Notes: a model not told the origin generated them from the letters alone. A DNA stretch of 64,000 nucleotides from a gamma proteobacterium HdN1 (GCA_000198515.1 FP929140.1:1338527-1402526); one strand, 5' to 3'; shown: positions 23,702-33,671, numbered from the stretch's first letter. Program-made: numbers and translations.

Positions 23702-26368
23702 ATGAGAGATAATCAAGCACCGCACGCGATTCATTTGTCGGATTACCGCAAACCTGAGTTTTTGGTAGATACCGTTTTTCTGGATGTTTCTCTGCAGGAA
23801 TCCCACACCGACGTAATTGCCACGCTTGCGTTATATGCGAATCCTGATCTTCCGTCTGCAAGCAGCGCAGCGCTGGTGTTAAAGGGGGTGGACATTGAGC
23901 TGCTTTCGATTCGGTTGGACGGTGCTTTGCTCTCGGAAAGCCAGTATTCCTTGGCGCAAGAATCGCTGACGATTGAGAATGTGCCGCAGCGTTTTACTCT
24001 GGTTTTGCACAATCGAATTTATCCGGCGCGCAATACTTCGTTGGAAGGCTTGTATCTTTCCCGTGGGATGTATTGCACGCAGTGTGAGCCGGAGGGTTTT
24101 CGTAAGATTACCTATTATCTGGATCGGCCGGATGTGATGGCGCGTTTTACGACGCGGGTTGAAGCTGAGAAAAGCCGTTATCCGGTTTTGTTGTCGAACG
24201 GCAATCCGATTGAGCGCGGCGATCTGGACGGTGGCCGTCATTTTGTGGTGTGGGAAGATCCGTTTCGCAAGCCGAGCTATTTGTTTGCTTTGGTTGCCGG
24301 TGATCTTGCGGTGAAGGAGGATCATTTTGTCACCGTTTCTGGTCGCAAGGTGAAGCTGCAAATTTTTGTTGAGCCTCATGATCTGGATAAGGTAGATCAC
24401 GCGATGTCGTCGCTGAAGAAGGCGATGAAGTGGGATGAGGAGGTTTACGGGCGGGAATACGATCTTGATATTTTTATGATTGTTGCCGTTTCTCACTTCA
24501 ATATGGGGGCGATGGAAAATAAAGGCTTGAATGTGTTTAATACGTCCGCTGTGCTCGCCAAGGCAGAAACCACGACGGATGCGGGTTTTGCGCGGGTGGA
24601 GGCGGTGATTGCGCACGAGTATTTTCATAACTGGAGCGGCAATCGGGTAACGTGCCGAGATTGGTTCCAGTTGAGTTTGAAAGAAGGCTTTACGGTTTTT
24701 CGGGATCAGAGTTTTTCTGCCGATCACGGTTCGGCTACGGTGCGCCGTATTGAACAGGTGAATTTGCTTCGTACTGTTCAGTTTGCGGAAGATGCGGGGC
24801 CGATGGCGCATCCGATACGGCCTGAGAGCTATATTGAAATCAATAACTTTTACACGGTGACGATTTACGAAAAGGGTGCTGAGATTGTTCGCATGATTGC
24901 GAATCTGTTGGGCCCGAAAGGTTTTCGGGCCGGCTCGGATCTGTATTTTTCGCGCCACGATGGTCAAGCGGTCACTTGTGATGATTTTGTGCGGGCAATG
25001 GAAGATGCCAACCAGGTGGATTTTAGCCAGTTTCGACGCTGGTACTCGCAAGCGGGTACACCGCGTGTTCGGGTGCAAGAGGAATATGATCCCGATGCGA
25101 AGCGTTACACGCTGACGCTTAGCCAGTTTACGCTGGCCACCCCAGGCCAATCAGCAGAAACGAAACTGCCTCTGCACATTCCGGTGGCGATGGGGCTTGT
25201 CGGGGGAGACGGAAAGGCGATTCCCCTGTTTGTGGATGGCGTCGCTAGTGGGGAAGTGGATGCGGTTCTGCCTCTGCGGGAGGCGCGCCAGACGTTTGTG
25301 TTCGAACGTGTGCCGGAGCGCCCAGTAGCCTCGTTATTACGCGGGTTTTCGGCGCCGGTAAAACTGGAGATTACGTATAGCGAACAGCAGCTTGTATTGT
25401 TGATGCTGCATGATTGCGACGGCTTTAATCGCTGGTCGGCCTCGCAACAGCTTGCGCTGAATGAGTTGCAGCGTCTGATTGCGGCTTTGGAGCGCGGTGA
25501 TGTGTTGCTTCTAAAGTCTGCGTTGCTGGAAGGCTTTCGGCAATTGTTGCTCAATCCGTCTTTAGATAAGGCAATGGTTGCGCGGATGCTTGATTTGCCC
25601 TCTGAGGCTTATATTGCGGAACAGTACGAAGCTGCGCACCCGCAACGTATTCATGCGGCAAGAGAATGGTTGCGTAAGCAGCTCGCAGAGCAGCTTTCGG
25701 CGGAGTTTTGGCAAGTTTATCAGGGCTTGCGTTCTGCGGATGGATATCAATATAACGAGCATGAAACAGGGCGACGAGCGCTCCGCAATACCTGCTTGTA
25801 TTATCTGGTCGCACTTGAGAGTGAAGCGGCGCATGCTGCTGCGCTTGCGCAATTTGATTCAGCAACGCACATGACCGATCAATTGGCGGGCTTGCGCGCG
25901 GTGGTGCAGAGCCAGCACCCTGAACGCGGGTGTGTGTTAGAGCGCTTTTATCGGCAGTGGCAGCATGAAGCCTTGGTTGTGGATCAGTGGTTTAGCGTGC
26001 AGGCGACCGATCCGCGTGCGTCGACGCTGCAGGAGGTGCGCGCCTTGTTTGCCCACCCTGCTTTTGAAATCACCAATCCAAACAAAGTGCGTGCGTTGAT
26101 CGGCACTTTTGCGAACGCGAACCCTGCGGGTTTCCACTTGGAAGATGGCAGCGGCTACGCATTTTTGGCTGAACAGGTGGTTGCGCTCAATGCGCTCAAC
26201 CCGCAGATTGCCTCGCGCATGGTGATCCCTTTAACGCGCTGGCGGCGTTTTGCGGCTCCTTTTGGGGAACTTATGCGTAACGCGCTGGAGCAGGTCGCTG
26301 CACAGCCGCTTTCCGCCGATGTTTTTGAGCAGGTGAATAAGAGTTTGCTGCCAGCTGGCGAGGCTTAG
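23702..26368 (+). CDS. pepN: Aminopeptidase N
   Basis: An 888-residue M1 metallopeptidase of the expected gammaproteobacterial PepN length. Motifs are the exopeptidase MGAMENKGLNVFN (residue ~265), the zinc site HEYFHNWSGNR with the downstream Glu in LKEGFTVFRDQ, and the bacterial PepN C-terminal helical domain. It is a cytosolic enzyme that trims N-terminal residues from peptides. Confidence 0.97.
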   Translation: MRDNQAPHAIHLSDYRKPEFLVDTVFLDVSLQESHTDVIATLALYANPDLPSASSAALVLKGVDIELLSIRLDGALLSESQYSLAQESLTIENVPQRFTLVLHNRIYPARNTSLEGLYLSRGMYCTQCEPEGFRKITYYLDRPDVMARFTTRVEAEKSRYPVLLSNGNPIERGDLDGGRHFVVWEDPFRKPSYLFALVAGDLAVKEDHFVTVSGRKVKLQIFVEPHDLDKVDHAMSSLKKAMKWDEEVYGREYDLDIFMIVAVSHFNMGAMENKGLNVFNTSAVLAKAETTTDAGFARVEAVIAHEYFHNWSGNRVTCRDWFQLSLKEGFTVFRDQSFSADHGSATVRRIEQVNLLRTVQFAEDAGPMAHPIRPESYIEINNFYTVTIYEKGAEIVRMIANLLGPKGFRAGSDLYFSRHDGQAVTCDDFVRAMEDANQVDFSQFRRWYSQAGTPRVRVQEEYDPDAKRYTLTLSQFTLATPGQSAETKLPLHIPVAMGLVGGDGKAIPLFVDGVASGEVDAVLPLREARQTFVFERVPERPVASLLRGFSAPVKLEITYSEQQLVLLMLHDCDGFNRWSASQQLALNELQRLIAALERGDVLLLKSALLEGFRQLLLNPSLDKAMVARMLDLPSEAYIAEQYEAAHPQRIHAAREWLRKQLAEQLSAEFWQVYQGLRSADGYQYNEHETGRRALRNTCLYYLVALESEAAHAAALAQFDSATHMTDQLAGLRAVVQSQHPERGCVLERFYRQWQHEALVVDQWFSVQATDPRASTLQEVRALFAHPAFEITNPNKVRALIGTFANANPAGFHLEDGSGYAFLAEQVVALNALNPQIASRMVIPLTRWRRFAAPFGELMRNALEQVAAQPLSADVFEQVNKSLLPAGEA

Positions 26369-26533
26369 CAGGTAATTGTGTGCTTATTTTTGCGTAGGTT
26401 GCGTGATCTGTTCAATCCCTTGCGAGCGTTTTTGCGAGATTCTGCTTAACTTGTCTTGATGACGCTGCTTTTGCACGTTGCTTTGGGTGCGTGCCAGCAG
26501 TGAACCGATCGGACGGTGGTGTGTGAGGTTGCA

Positions 26534-27931
26534 ATGGCAAGGGTATTGGTTCTATCTGCTGCGCTGGCAGCAGTTCTGACAGTTTCTCCGTTTAGCGTTG
26601 TAAATGCGAAGGTGTCTGCAGGGGAGGCGGCTAAGCTCAAAACAGAGCTTACGCCGATGGGAGCGGAGCGTGCAGGAAATGCCGACGGCAGTATTCCTGC
26701 GTGGACGGGTGGCTTGACGCCGGATAAGGCGCCGGGGAATTACGAGAAGGGCAAGCATCTGCCGGATCCGTTTGTGGAGGATAAGACGCTTTTTACGATT
26801 ACCCCCCAAAATCTAAGCCAGTATAAAGACAAGCTTCCGTTAGGTGTGCAGGCGCTGATGGCTGCTTACCCCAGCAGCTTTTTTGTGCCGGTGTATCCAT
26901 CACGACGAACCGCAGCAGCTCCGGATTGGGTGTATCAGAATACGGCCAAAAACGCGGTTGCTGCGGATCTTGCTAACAGTGGGAACGGTATTGAGAACGC
27001 GTATGGTGGAGTGCCTTTTCCGATTCCCAAGGGTGCGAATGGCAAGGTTGATCCCTTGATGGTTTTGTGGAACCACCTGACGCGCTGGCGAGGCGTTTAT
27101 GTGATTCGGCATTCGGCGCAAGCGACGGTGCAAGCAAACGGCGCTTTTTCGGAAGTGATTGGGCGTCAGGAGGTGGATTTTGCTTACTATCATCCCAAGG
27201 GTAGTTTTGCGACGCTGGACAACCGTTTGCTCAATTATATTTCGGTGACCAAGAGCCCGCCGCGCCTTGCGGGCGGTGCCGTGCTGTTGCATGACACGAT
27301 TGACCAAGTGGCTCAGCCGCGTGAGGCTTGGGGCTATAACGCCGGCCAGCGCAAAGTTCGTCGCGCACCTAATCTTGCCTATGATACGCCTGTTTCTTCG
27401 GCCGATGGTTTGATGACGGCGGATGACGTGGATATGTTTAACGGCGCGCCTGATAAGTATGACTGGCAGTTAATCGGAAAAAAGGAGATGTATATCCCCT
27501 ATAACAATTACCGACTCGCGTCTCCTAGCTATCGTTATAAAGATCTGTTGAAGCCAGGGCATGTTCTTTCGGATGCGACTCGCTGGGAATTGCATCGCGT
27601 TTGGGTCATTCAAGGCACCTTAAAAGCTGGCCAGCGCCATATCTATAGCAAGCGCACCTATTATATTGATGAAGATGGCTGGTCGGTGGTTGCTGGGGAT
27701 CTTTATAATGCGGAAGGTAAGCTGTTTCGCGTGCCGCTTTCCTTTTTGATGACGTATTATCAGGTGCCAGTATTGTGGACCACGCTGGACGCTTATCACG
27801 ATCTTCCGTCAAAACGCTACTACGTTTCTTTCCTTGGTAATGAGGAAAAGGTATCGCTGGAGTTTCGTAATGATCCTGAACCGGCGAGCTATTTTCAGCC
27901 TGCGGCGCTGCGCCGTCGCGGTACGCGCTAA
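26534..27931 (+). CDS. DUF1329 family periplasmic/outer-membrane protein
   Basis: 465 residues with a signal peptide (MARVLVLSAALAAVLTVSPF, probable cleavage after VNA). The mature protein has the DUF1329 features WTGGL near the N-terminus, a central WNHLTRWRG and a KRTYYIDEDGWS strand pair. The family has a LolB/lipoprotein-sorting-like fold and is usually encoded with a DUF1302 porin-like protein, a YCF48 protein and an RND exporter. Here DUF1302 is missing but the other two follow directly. GAGGT precedes the ATG at 26534. Confidence 0.85.
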   Translation: MARVLVLSAALAAVLTVSPFSVVNAKVSAGEAAKLKTELTPMGAERAGNADGSIPAWTGGLTPDKAPGNYEKGKHLPDPFVEDKTLFTITPQNLSQYKDKLPLGVQALMAAYPSSFFVPVYPSRRTAAAPDWVYQNTAKNAVAADLANSGNGIENAYGGVPFPIPKGANGKVDPLMVLWNHLTRWRGVYVIRHSAQATVQANGAFSEVIGRQEVDFAYYHPKGSFATLDNRLLNYISVTKSPPRLAGGAVLLHDTIDQVAQPREAWGYNAGQRKVRRAPNLAYDTPVSSADGLMTADDVDMFNGAPDKYDWQLIGKKEMYIPYNNYRLASPSYRYKDLLKPGHVLSDATRWELHRVWVIQGTLKAGQRHIYSKRTYYIDEDGWSVVAGDLYNAEGKLFRVPLSFLMTYYQVPVLWTTLDAYHDLPSKRYYVSFLGNEEKVSLEFRNDPEPASYFQPAALRRRGTR

Positions 27932-27955
27932 ACGGCAATCTTGGTGAGTGCAGGT

Positions 27956-29017
27956 ATGATGAAAATGAGTGGATGGAAAGGATTGAAGTACTCGCGGTGC
28001 GCGCTATTTTTGGCGGTGCTTTCGACTTTTTTTCTGAATATCAGCGTTGCTGAGACGAACCATAAAGATGAGTTGGTGCTTAGACCTGCGATGATTTCGT
28101 CTAAGGTGACGCAATCTTTGTTGCTGGATCTTGCTGTGCAGGGAGAATCTCTCGCTGCGGTGGGCGAACGTGGGCATGTCATCCTGTCGAAGGATAACGG
28201 TCGTAGTTGGATGCAGTCGCCTACGCCCGTCACGATTATGTTGACGGGCGTGGCGATGCCGGATCAGAACAACCTCTTTGTGGTAGGCCATGAAGGCTTG
28301 ATTATGCATAGCGGAGACGCGGGCAAGACTTGGGAAGTGCAGTATGGCAACCCCTATGTTCCTGCCAAAGAGGGTGCTGAAGATGACGCCTTTGGTGGCG
28401 GTGATCCGCGTGCAGGCGCTCCGCTCTTGGATGTTTGGTTTAAAGATGCGAATCACGGGTTTGCGCTGGGCGCCTATGGCGCTCTGTTGCACACGCAGGA
28501 TGGCGGAAAGAGTTGGGAAGACTGGTCGGATCGCATGGATAATGAGGATCAGTGGCATTTGAATGCGTTGGCCACGGAAGATAAAGAGCTGCTGTATATC
28601 GTTGGCGAGAAAGGCATGATTTTTCGCTCCTTGGATGGCGGAGAGTCGTGGCAGACTTTAGAGAGCCCCTATGATGGATCGTTATTTGGTGTGCTTGTAG
28701 GGCCGGGACGTGATGAAGTGATGGTTTTTGGCTTACAAGGAAAGATCTATCGCTCTACGAATCGCGGGGATTCATGGGTGCAGGTGAATAGCCCTACGGA
28801 TAATTCTCTGATGGGGGGCACGTTTCTTGATGGCCGCAATGTGGTTTTGGTGGGAAATAACGGCGTAATTTTGTATAGCCGCGATGGTGGAAATTCATTT
28901 GATATGCAGCAGATGAAGGATCGCCTGTCGATCACTGCGATTCAACGTAATGCGGAAGGACGGCTTGTGATGGTGGGTCAGGCTGGGGTGCGCCTTGCAT
29001 CGCCTGCGATGAAATAA
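27956..29017 (+). CDS. YCF48-like (photosystem II stability/assembly factor-type) beta-propeller protein
   Basis: 353 residues with a signal peptide (cleavage near SVA). Repeated propeller blades carry Asp-x-Gly-x-x-W motifs such as KDNGRSWMQ, GDAGKTWEV, QDGGKSWED, DGGESWQT and NRGDSWVQV. Non-photosynthetic bacteria often place this family upstream of an RND exporter, as here (36-bp gap). A role as periplasmic partner of the exporter is inference. Confidence 0.88.
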   Translation: MMKMSGWKGLKYSRCALFLAVLSTFFLNISVAETNHKDELVLRPAMISSKVTQSLLLDLAVQGESLAAVGERGHVILSKDNGRSWMQSPTPVTIMLTGVAMPDQNNLFVVGHEGLIMHSGDAGKTWEVQYGNPYVPAKEGAEDDAFGGGDPRAGAPLLDVWFKDANHGFALGAYGALLHTQDGGKSWEDWSDRMDNEDQWHLNALATEDKELLYIVGEKGMIFRSLDGGESWQTLESPYDGSLFGVLVGPGRDEVMVFGLQGKIYRSTNRGDSWVQVNSPTDNSLMGGTFLDGRNVVLVGNNGVILYSRDGGNSFDMQQMKDRLSITAIQRNAEGRLVMVGQAGVRLASPAMK

Positions 29018-29053
29018 AATGGACGCCGGTGCCTATGCACCAGAAGTGACTGC

Positions 29054-31405
29054 ATGAGTAAGAAGAAACACGGCTTTGTCCGTCGAAGTGAAGATGTCTT
29101 CTTTAATCATCGGCCGATTTATATCGCGCTAATTTTTCTCTGTACCTTGTTTTTGGGCTGGAAGGCACTGTTTGTTACTCTGGATAGCAGTCTGGAGAAA
29201 ATGGTGCCGATGGCGCACCCTTATATTGAAAACCTCTTTGAACACAAGGATGAGCTCAGTCTTGGCAACGACTTGCGAATCGCCGTTGAGCGTGTGGATG
29301 GCGATATTTTCAATGCCGATTATCTTGAAGTACTGAAAAAAATCACCGACGAAGTGTTTTACCTGGATGGTGTGAACAAATCGGGGGTTCAGTCTCTCTG
29401 GACGTCCAACGTGCGTTGGGTCGAAGTAACCGAGGATGGCTTTATCGGCGGAGAAGTCATTCCGCCGGACTATGACGGTTCTGCGGAATCTTTGCGACAG
29501 GTTCAGGCGAACGTTTTGCGCTCTGGGCAGGTGGGGCGCTTGGTTGCGGATAATTTCAAATCGTCCATTGTTTATGTCCCGCTGCTGGATCAAGCAGAAG
29601 ACAGCCCTGAAAAATTAGACTATCAAGCGCTTTCGCATGCATTAGAGCAGAAAATTCGTCGCCAGTTTGAGGGGCCGGAGATTCGTGTTCATATCGTTGG
29701 GTTTGGGAAAAAAATTGGCGATATGATTGATGGCGCCGCGGAGGTCGGTGGATTCTTTCTGATTGGTGTAGTGCTTACCTTTATTTTTCTACTGCTGGAC
29801 GTTCGTTGTCTGCGCAGCGCAATTATTATCGTTGGGACTTCCATCGTTGCGGTGGTCTGGCAGATGGGGATTTTAACGCTGCTTGGGTATGGGATTGATC
29901 CTTATTCCATGCTGGTTCCGTTTTTAATTTTTGCCATTGCCGTGAGTCATAGCGTGCAGATTGTGCATAGCTTTGCGGACGAGAAGGTAGATGGTTACGA
30001 CAATTTTATGGCCGGGCGTCTTGTGTTCCGGTCTCTTTTTGCGCCAGGTGCGGCTGCGCTTGTTGGCGATGCGATTGGTTTTTTCACGCTGTACATCATT
30101 GATATCCGTGTGATACAGGAGCTTGCCGTTGCTGCAGGGATCGGCACTTTAATCGTAACGTTTACGAATCTGGTTTTAGTAAAGGTGATTTTTAGCTATG
30201 TGGGCATCAGCGATAAGGCGATTGAGCATGCGCGCGAACGGAGACGGAAGCCTTCGATCGTTTGGCGTCGCATTGCCCACTTTGCGCGCCCCGAGATTGC
30301 GTGGCTCTCCATTGGGATTGCAGCCGTGATGTTGGTAGCGGGCCTGTATGAGGCAAGAGAATTAAAAACGGGAGACTTGGATGCAGGGGCGCCAGAGTTG
30401 CGCCCAGATTCACGTTACAACTTGGATGATGCGTTTATTACCGAGAATTATTCGGTAAGCGCAGATGTGCTGGTGGTCATGGTCGAGACTCCAGAGCAGG
30501 GTTGCACGCGCTACCCCGCCATGGAGGCGATGGATCGGTTTATGTGGTTTATGGAAAATGTCGAGGGTGTGCAGTCGACAGTGTCCATCGTCACTGTCGC
30601 AAAGCGTTATATTACGGGCACCAATGAAGGGAATTTAAAGTGGCAAGAGCTTCCTGCGGTGGAGGAGGTTTTGAATAGCTCGGTGCAAACGGTGCCAGAA
30701 GGTTTGATCAATACGGATTGCAGCCTTGCGCCAGTGATCATTTTTCTTAGTGATCATAAAGCGGAAACGCTAAAGCGAGTGACCTCTGCAGTGGAAGGAT
30801 TTGCGCACCAAAATAATGACAAGGCGATTGCGAGTTTTGTCTTGGCATCGGGCAATGCGGGTGTGGAAGCGGCAACGAACGACACCATCAGTGCGGCAGC
30901 GAATACCATGATGTGGTTTGTGTACGCCATTGTCATACTGGTTTGCTTGATGACCTTTGATTGGTCGGTTGCCGGGGTGACCTGTATCATAACGCCGCTG
31001 GTGCTAACGTCTATCTTGTGCGAAGCGCTGATGGTGCATTTTGGTATGGGCGTGAAGGTTGCGACCCTACCCGTGATTGCGCTGGGTGTTGGGATTGGCG
31101 TGGATTATGGGATTTATATATTCTCAAAAATGTGTGAGTATCTTGATGAAGGCATCGAGCTGGAAGAAGCGTATTTCCGCACTCTTTGCCTCACCGGAAA
31201 GGCCGTTGCATTCACGGCGTTTTCTTTATCGGTAGGCGTGGGTACTTGGATTTTTTCAGATATTAAATTTCAGGCAGATATGGGTAAATTACTTACCTTT
31301 ATGTTTGCGTGGAATATGGTGGGCGCGCTCTGGTTGCTGCCCGCCATTGCAAATGTGCTGCTGAAGTTTATTGTAGACAAGCCTAGTTCTTCTGCTTCTT
31401 CGTAA
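29054..31405 (+). CDS. RND-superfamily (MMPL-type) exporter
   Basis: 783 residues. One N-terminal helix (IALIFLCTLFLGWKALF) and a first periplasmic domain are followed by a five-helix block from ~225. A second single helix near 415, a second periplasmic domain and a C-terminal helix block from ~620 complete the duplicated RND layout. GVGIGVDYGIYIF in the last block is typical. It is the size of MMPL/HpnN-like lipid exporters rather than drug pumps (~1030). It is co-transcribed with the DUF1329 and YCF48 genes, suggesting transport of a hydrophobic molecule across the periplasm; substrate unknown. Confidence 0.87.
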   Translation: MSKKKHGFVRRSEDVFFNHRPIYIALIFLCTLFLGWKALFVTLDSSLEKMVPMAHPYIENLFEHKDELSLGNDLRIAVERVDGDIFNADYLEVLKKITDEVFYLDGVNKSGVQSLWTSNVRWVEVTEDGFIGGEVIPPDYDGSAESLRQVQANVLRSGQVGRLVADNFKSSIVYVPLLDQAEDSPEKLDYQALSHALEQKIRRQFEGPEIRVHIVGFGKKIGDMIDGAAEVGGFFLIGVVLTFIFLLLDVRCLRSAIIIVGTSIVAVVWQMGILTLLGYGIDPYSMLVPFLIFAIAVSHSVQIVHSFADEKVDGYDNFMAGRLVFRSLFAPGAAALVGDAIGFFTLYIIDIRVIQELAVAAGIGTLIVTFTNLVLVKVIFSYVGISDKAIEHARERRRKPSIVWRRIAHFARPEIAWLSIGIAAVMLVAGLYEARELKTGDLDAGAPELRPDSRYNLDDAFITENYSVSADVLVVMVETPEQGCTRYPAMEAMDRFMWFMENVEGVQSTVSIVTVAKRYITGTNEGNLKWQELPAVEEVLNSSVQTVPEGLINTDCSLAPVIIFLSDHKAETLKRVTSAVEGFAHQNNDKAIASFVLASGNAGVEAATNDTISAAANTMMWFVYAIVILVCLMTFDWSVAGVTCIITPLVLTSILCEALMVHFGMGVKVATLPVIALGVGIGVDYGIYIFSKMCEYLDEGIELEEAYFRTLCLTGKAVAFTAFSLSVGVGTWIFSDIKFQADMGKLLTFMFAWNMVGALWLLPAIANVLLKFIVDKPSSSASS

Positions 31406-31410
31406 GCACC

Positions 31411-31482
31411 TATTCTTCGCAAACACCCATTCTTCGCAAACACCCATTCTTCGCAAACACCCAATGCCTCTTCGCAAACACC
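31411..31482. repeat. 17-bp tandem repeat between convergent genes
   Basis: CATTCTTCGCAAACACC-type units at 31411, 31428 and 31445, plus a 21-bp variant at 31462-31482. It fills the gap between the RND gene stop and the dUTPase stop, ending exactly where the latter begins (31483). Confidence 0.95.
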
Positions 31483-32142
31483 TTAGCGAGGATAACGGGC
31501 TTTAAGGGCCGCATAAACTTCGGCTTGCAGCGTCTCGGGCGTTGCGATTGCTTGTTCGAGAATTTCTGCAAGGTGGAGATTGTCTTCTTTGCCGTGCCAT
31601 TCCTTTTGGTACGTGCCTTGCTGATAGCCGTGTTCTTGGCGGAAAAGATTCAAGACATTTTTACCGATATATTGGCGATATAGGTTGTCAAAGGAGAAGT
31701 CTACCTGCTGCATGGCCGCTCGGAAGAGTGGCAGCGGTAGTGTGTTTTTACTAAGGACCTGCAAGACCATTGCCTCTACCGTTTCACGAAAGTCTTGGGC
31801 GGCCGGAGCGGGCGCATTCCATTGTTCTACAAGTGCGGTCGCGAGCGCTGTGTAGTGATCGGCATTGCCGCCTTTGGGATACTTTTCTAGGTGCTCGCTT
31901 AGGACAAAGTGCCAGATGTCCACCAGTTCCAGTTGGATTTGCAGAAGATCTGGCGTTTGCTTTTTCCACCACTTCCAGCCGTAGTGCTCTAGGAGCTCTG
32001 CGGCCTCGGTCCAGATGGCCCGGTGCCAAGGATAGTGTTGTTCGCGCCACTGGGGGTTGACTCGGGTGTTCATCTGGTCTTGAAGGGCAAGCATGGCGCA
32101 GAGTGTGCTGGGGGTGGCGGCAGAGGAGGAGGGGGTGCGCAT
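31483..32142 (-). CDS. Dimeric-type dUTP diphosphatase (dUTPase_2 family)
   Basis: 219 residues, all-alpha. The NTP-pyrophosphohydrolase pattern EAAELLEHYGWKWWKK, then QIQLELVDIWHFVLS, gives the E-x-x-E and E-x-x-D metal ligands. The C-terminal block RQEHGYQQGTYQKEW with GKEDN is characteristic of the dimeric dUTPase family. It hydrolyses dUTP to dUMP, keeping uracil out of DNA. The ATG at 32142 is chosen since the upstream frame runs through duplicated spacer DNA. Confidence 0.85.
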   Translation of the reverse strand: MRTPSSSAATPSTLCAMLALQDQMNTRVNPQWREQHYPWHRAIWTEAAELLEHYGWKWWKKQTPDLLQIQLELVDIWHFVLSEHLEKYPKGGNADHYTALATALVEQWNAPAPAAQDFRETVEAMVLQVLSKNTLPLPLFRAAMQQVDFSFDNLYRQYIGKNVLNLFRQEHGYQQGTYQKEWHGKEDNLHLAEILEQAIATPETLQAEVYAALKARYPR

Positions 32143-32173
32143 GGTCGGGCGATCCTGAATCGGGCACAATGGT

Positions 32174-32222
32174 GCAGTGGCCAAGTTGTAATGGACAAGT
32201 AGCAGTGGCCAAGTTGCAATGG
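32174..32222. repeat. 21-bp direct repeat upstream of the dUTPase gene
   Basis: GCAGTGGCCAAGTTGTAATGG at 32174-32194 recurs at 32202-32222 with one difference. Confidence 0.9.
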
Positions 32223-32272
32223 TCAGCGTTTTTTGCACAATGTACTACATCGAGTGAGTGATCGGGTGGGTT

Positions 32273-32449
32273 ATGGCGGAAGAAAATGTCATTGATTTCA
32301 ACAGCGCAAAATCGCCTCATGTGTTTGCGCGCCGTGAGCGCCGTGCAGACGCTATGCGTGACGCCTTTGCGAACTACCTTGAGGATGGTTCTGAAACACG
32401 CCAGCAACGTCGCCAAAAAGCACGTCAAAAGGCCAAGAAGAAGCGCTGA
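32273..32449 (+). CDS. Small basic conserved-type protein of unknown function
   Basis: 58 residues, MAEENVIDFNSAKSPHVF followed by an Arg/Lys-rich helical region ending in KARQKAKKKR. It could bind nucleic acid, but no family is recognised. GTGGG precedes the ATG. It is convergent with the downstream DMT transporter gene; its stop codon lies in the first unit of a 17-bp tandem duplication. Confidence 0.55.
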   Translation: MAEENVIDFNSAKSPHVFARRERRADAMRDAFANYLEDGSETRQQRRQKARQKAKKKR

Positions 32450-32478
32450 TTTCTCCTTCTAGCTGATTTCTCCTTCTA
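32445..32478. repeat. 17-bp tandem duplication across two convergent gene ends
   Basis: GCTGATTTCTCCTTCTA occurs at 32445-32461 and 32462-32478. The first copy holds the stop of the small basic gene, the second the stop (minus strand) of the DMT transporter gene. Confidence 0.95.
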
Positions 32479-33357
32479 GATAGGCCGCAAGGCGTGTCGC
32501 AGCGAGCGCCAGCGGGTGATGAGTAGTGCGGTAAAGATCAGCAAACAGCCGCTAAATTGGAGAGAAGTCATGGACTCACGATACCATAGAAAGCCAAGCA
32601 GCGCGGTCCACACGGGCTCCAGAATCATTAAGAGTGCCGCATGGCTGGCCGATGCGAACCCTTGGGCATAGGTCAGCAAGAAAAAACGCAGGCTAGTCGC
32701 AATTAGCGCGCTCGCCAAAAGCCAGCCCCAGGTTGAAGTGGAGAGCTGCGCGGGCCAGTCTTCTAAAGCGAGGGAAGTTGGGAGTGCAATCAAGCTGACC
32801 ACGATCAGTTGAATTGCCGTGAGGGGGAGTGCAGGTACCTTTGCGACGGTAATGGCGTTGAGGTTGAATTGCACAGAAAAAAGCAGTGCAGCGGAAAAAT
32901 AAAAAAGTTGCCCGAGCGACAAGCGCAAGCCGTGGTTTAAGGAAAGGCAGGCAAGCCCTGCGATGGCAATCGGAATCGCGATCCATACTTCCCGCTGGGG
33001 ATGCTCACGAAAGAAGATTGTGGCCATTACCGGCACAAGAATCATACTTAAACTGCTGATAAATGCGCCTTCACCGATGTGTGGGCCGTGGAAAAGCCCT
33101 TGCACCCACAACATAATGGCGACGCCAAACAGAAGGCCCACGCGAGCCGCTGCGAACCAGTGCCGCAAGCGCAAATGGGTGAGGCTGCGCCAGCCAAATC
33201 CAGCTAACACCAAGCCCGCAATCAGAAAGCGCGTGCCGATAAATTGGAGGGGCGGCATTCCGGCCAGCGCTTCGCGTGAAAAAACCCAGCCGAATGCCGC
33301 GAGCAAGGTGACAGCCACCAAGAGAAGATCTGCTTTTAGAGGATTAGACGTTGCCAT
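32476..33357 (-). CDS. EamA/DMT-family transporter
   Basis: 293 residues with ten predicted transmembrane helices in two five-helix repeats, the EamA architecture (for example LEPVWTALLGFLWYRE before helix 9). Family members export amino acids or metabolites from the cytoplasm; the substrate is not readable from sequence. Confidence 0.85.
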   Translation of the reverse strand: MATSNPLKADLLLVAVTLLAAFGWVFSREALAGMPPLQFIGTRFLIAGLVLAGFGWRSLTHLRLRHWFAAARVGLLFGVAIMLWVQGLFHGPHIGEGAFISSLSMILVPVMATIFFREHPQREVWIAIPIAIAGLACLSLNHGLRLSLGQLFYFSAALLFSVQFNLNAITVAKVPALPLTAIQLIVVSLIALPTSLALEDWPAQLSTSTWGWLLASALIATSLRFFLLTYAQGFASASHAALLMILEPVWTALLGFLWYRESMTSLQFSGCLLIFTALLITRWRSLRHALRPI

Positions 33358-33472
33358 AGATCGCCGTTGTTATACAACTCAGCTGTCGTAGAAAGATAGG
33401 CTGAAAAACACGGTGGGAAAGACAAACCTTGGGATTCTCAGATGTTTTGTAACAACTTCCGAAGGTTCCGCT

Positions 33473-33568
33473 ATGCTTAATAGAACCCTTTTGCCTGCGT
33501 TGATGTGGGCAGCCATTTTGGGTTTTGGCAGTCGCTTCGGTAAATTGTATAGCAACTTATGGCGGTAG
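33473..33568 (+). CDS. Possible 31-residue membrane miniprotein
   Basis: MLNRTLLPALMWAAILGFG followed by a basic tail (SRFGKLYSNLWR), one hydrophobic helix with a positive C-terminus. GAAGG lies eight bases before the ATG. It occupies the 314-bp gap between divergent genes. Nothing beyond the ribosome site and hydrophobicity supports it. Confidence 0.28.
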   Translation: MLNRTLLPALMWAAILGFGSRFGKLYSNLWR

Positions 33569-33671
33569 GCGAACGGAAGTGTTTGCGCGGCCCGGCGGCT
33601 GTTGAAAAAGGCATTGCCTTTATAGGTTGAAGTAGGGTTTCCAGTTTGAAGTAACAAGGATACTTTCAGTT

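Noticed and set aside
33379-33657. 92-codon minus-strand frame between the DMT transporter and the diguanylate cyclase
   Set aside because: No family, poor composition, and it covers the likely promoters of two divergent genes.
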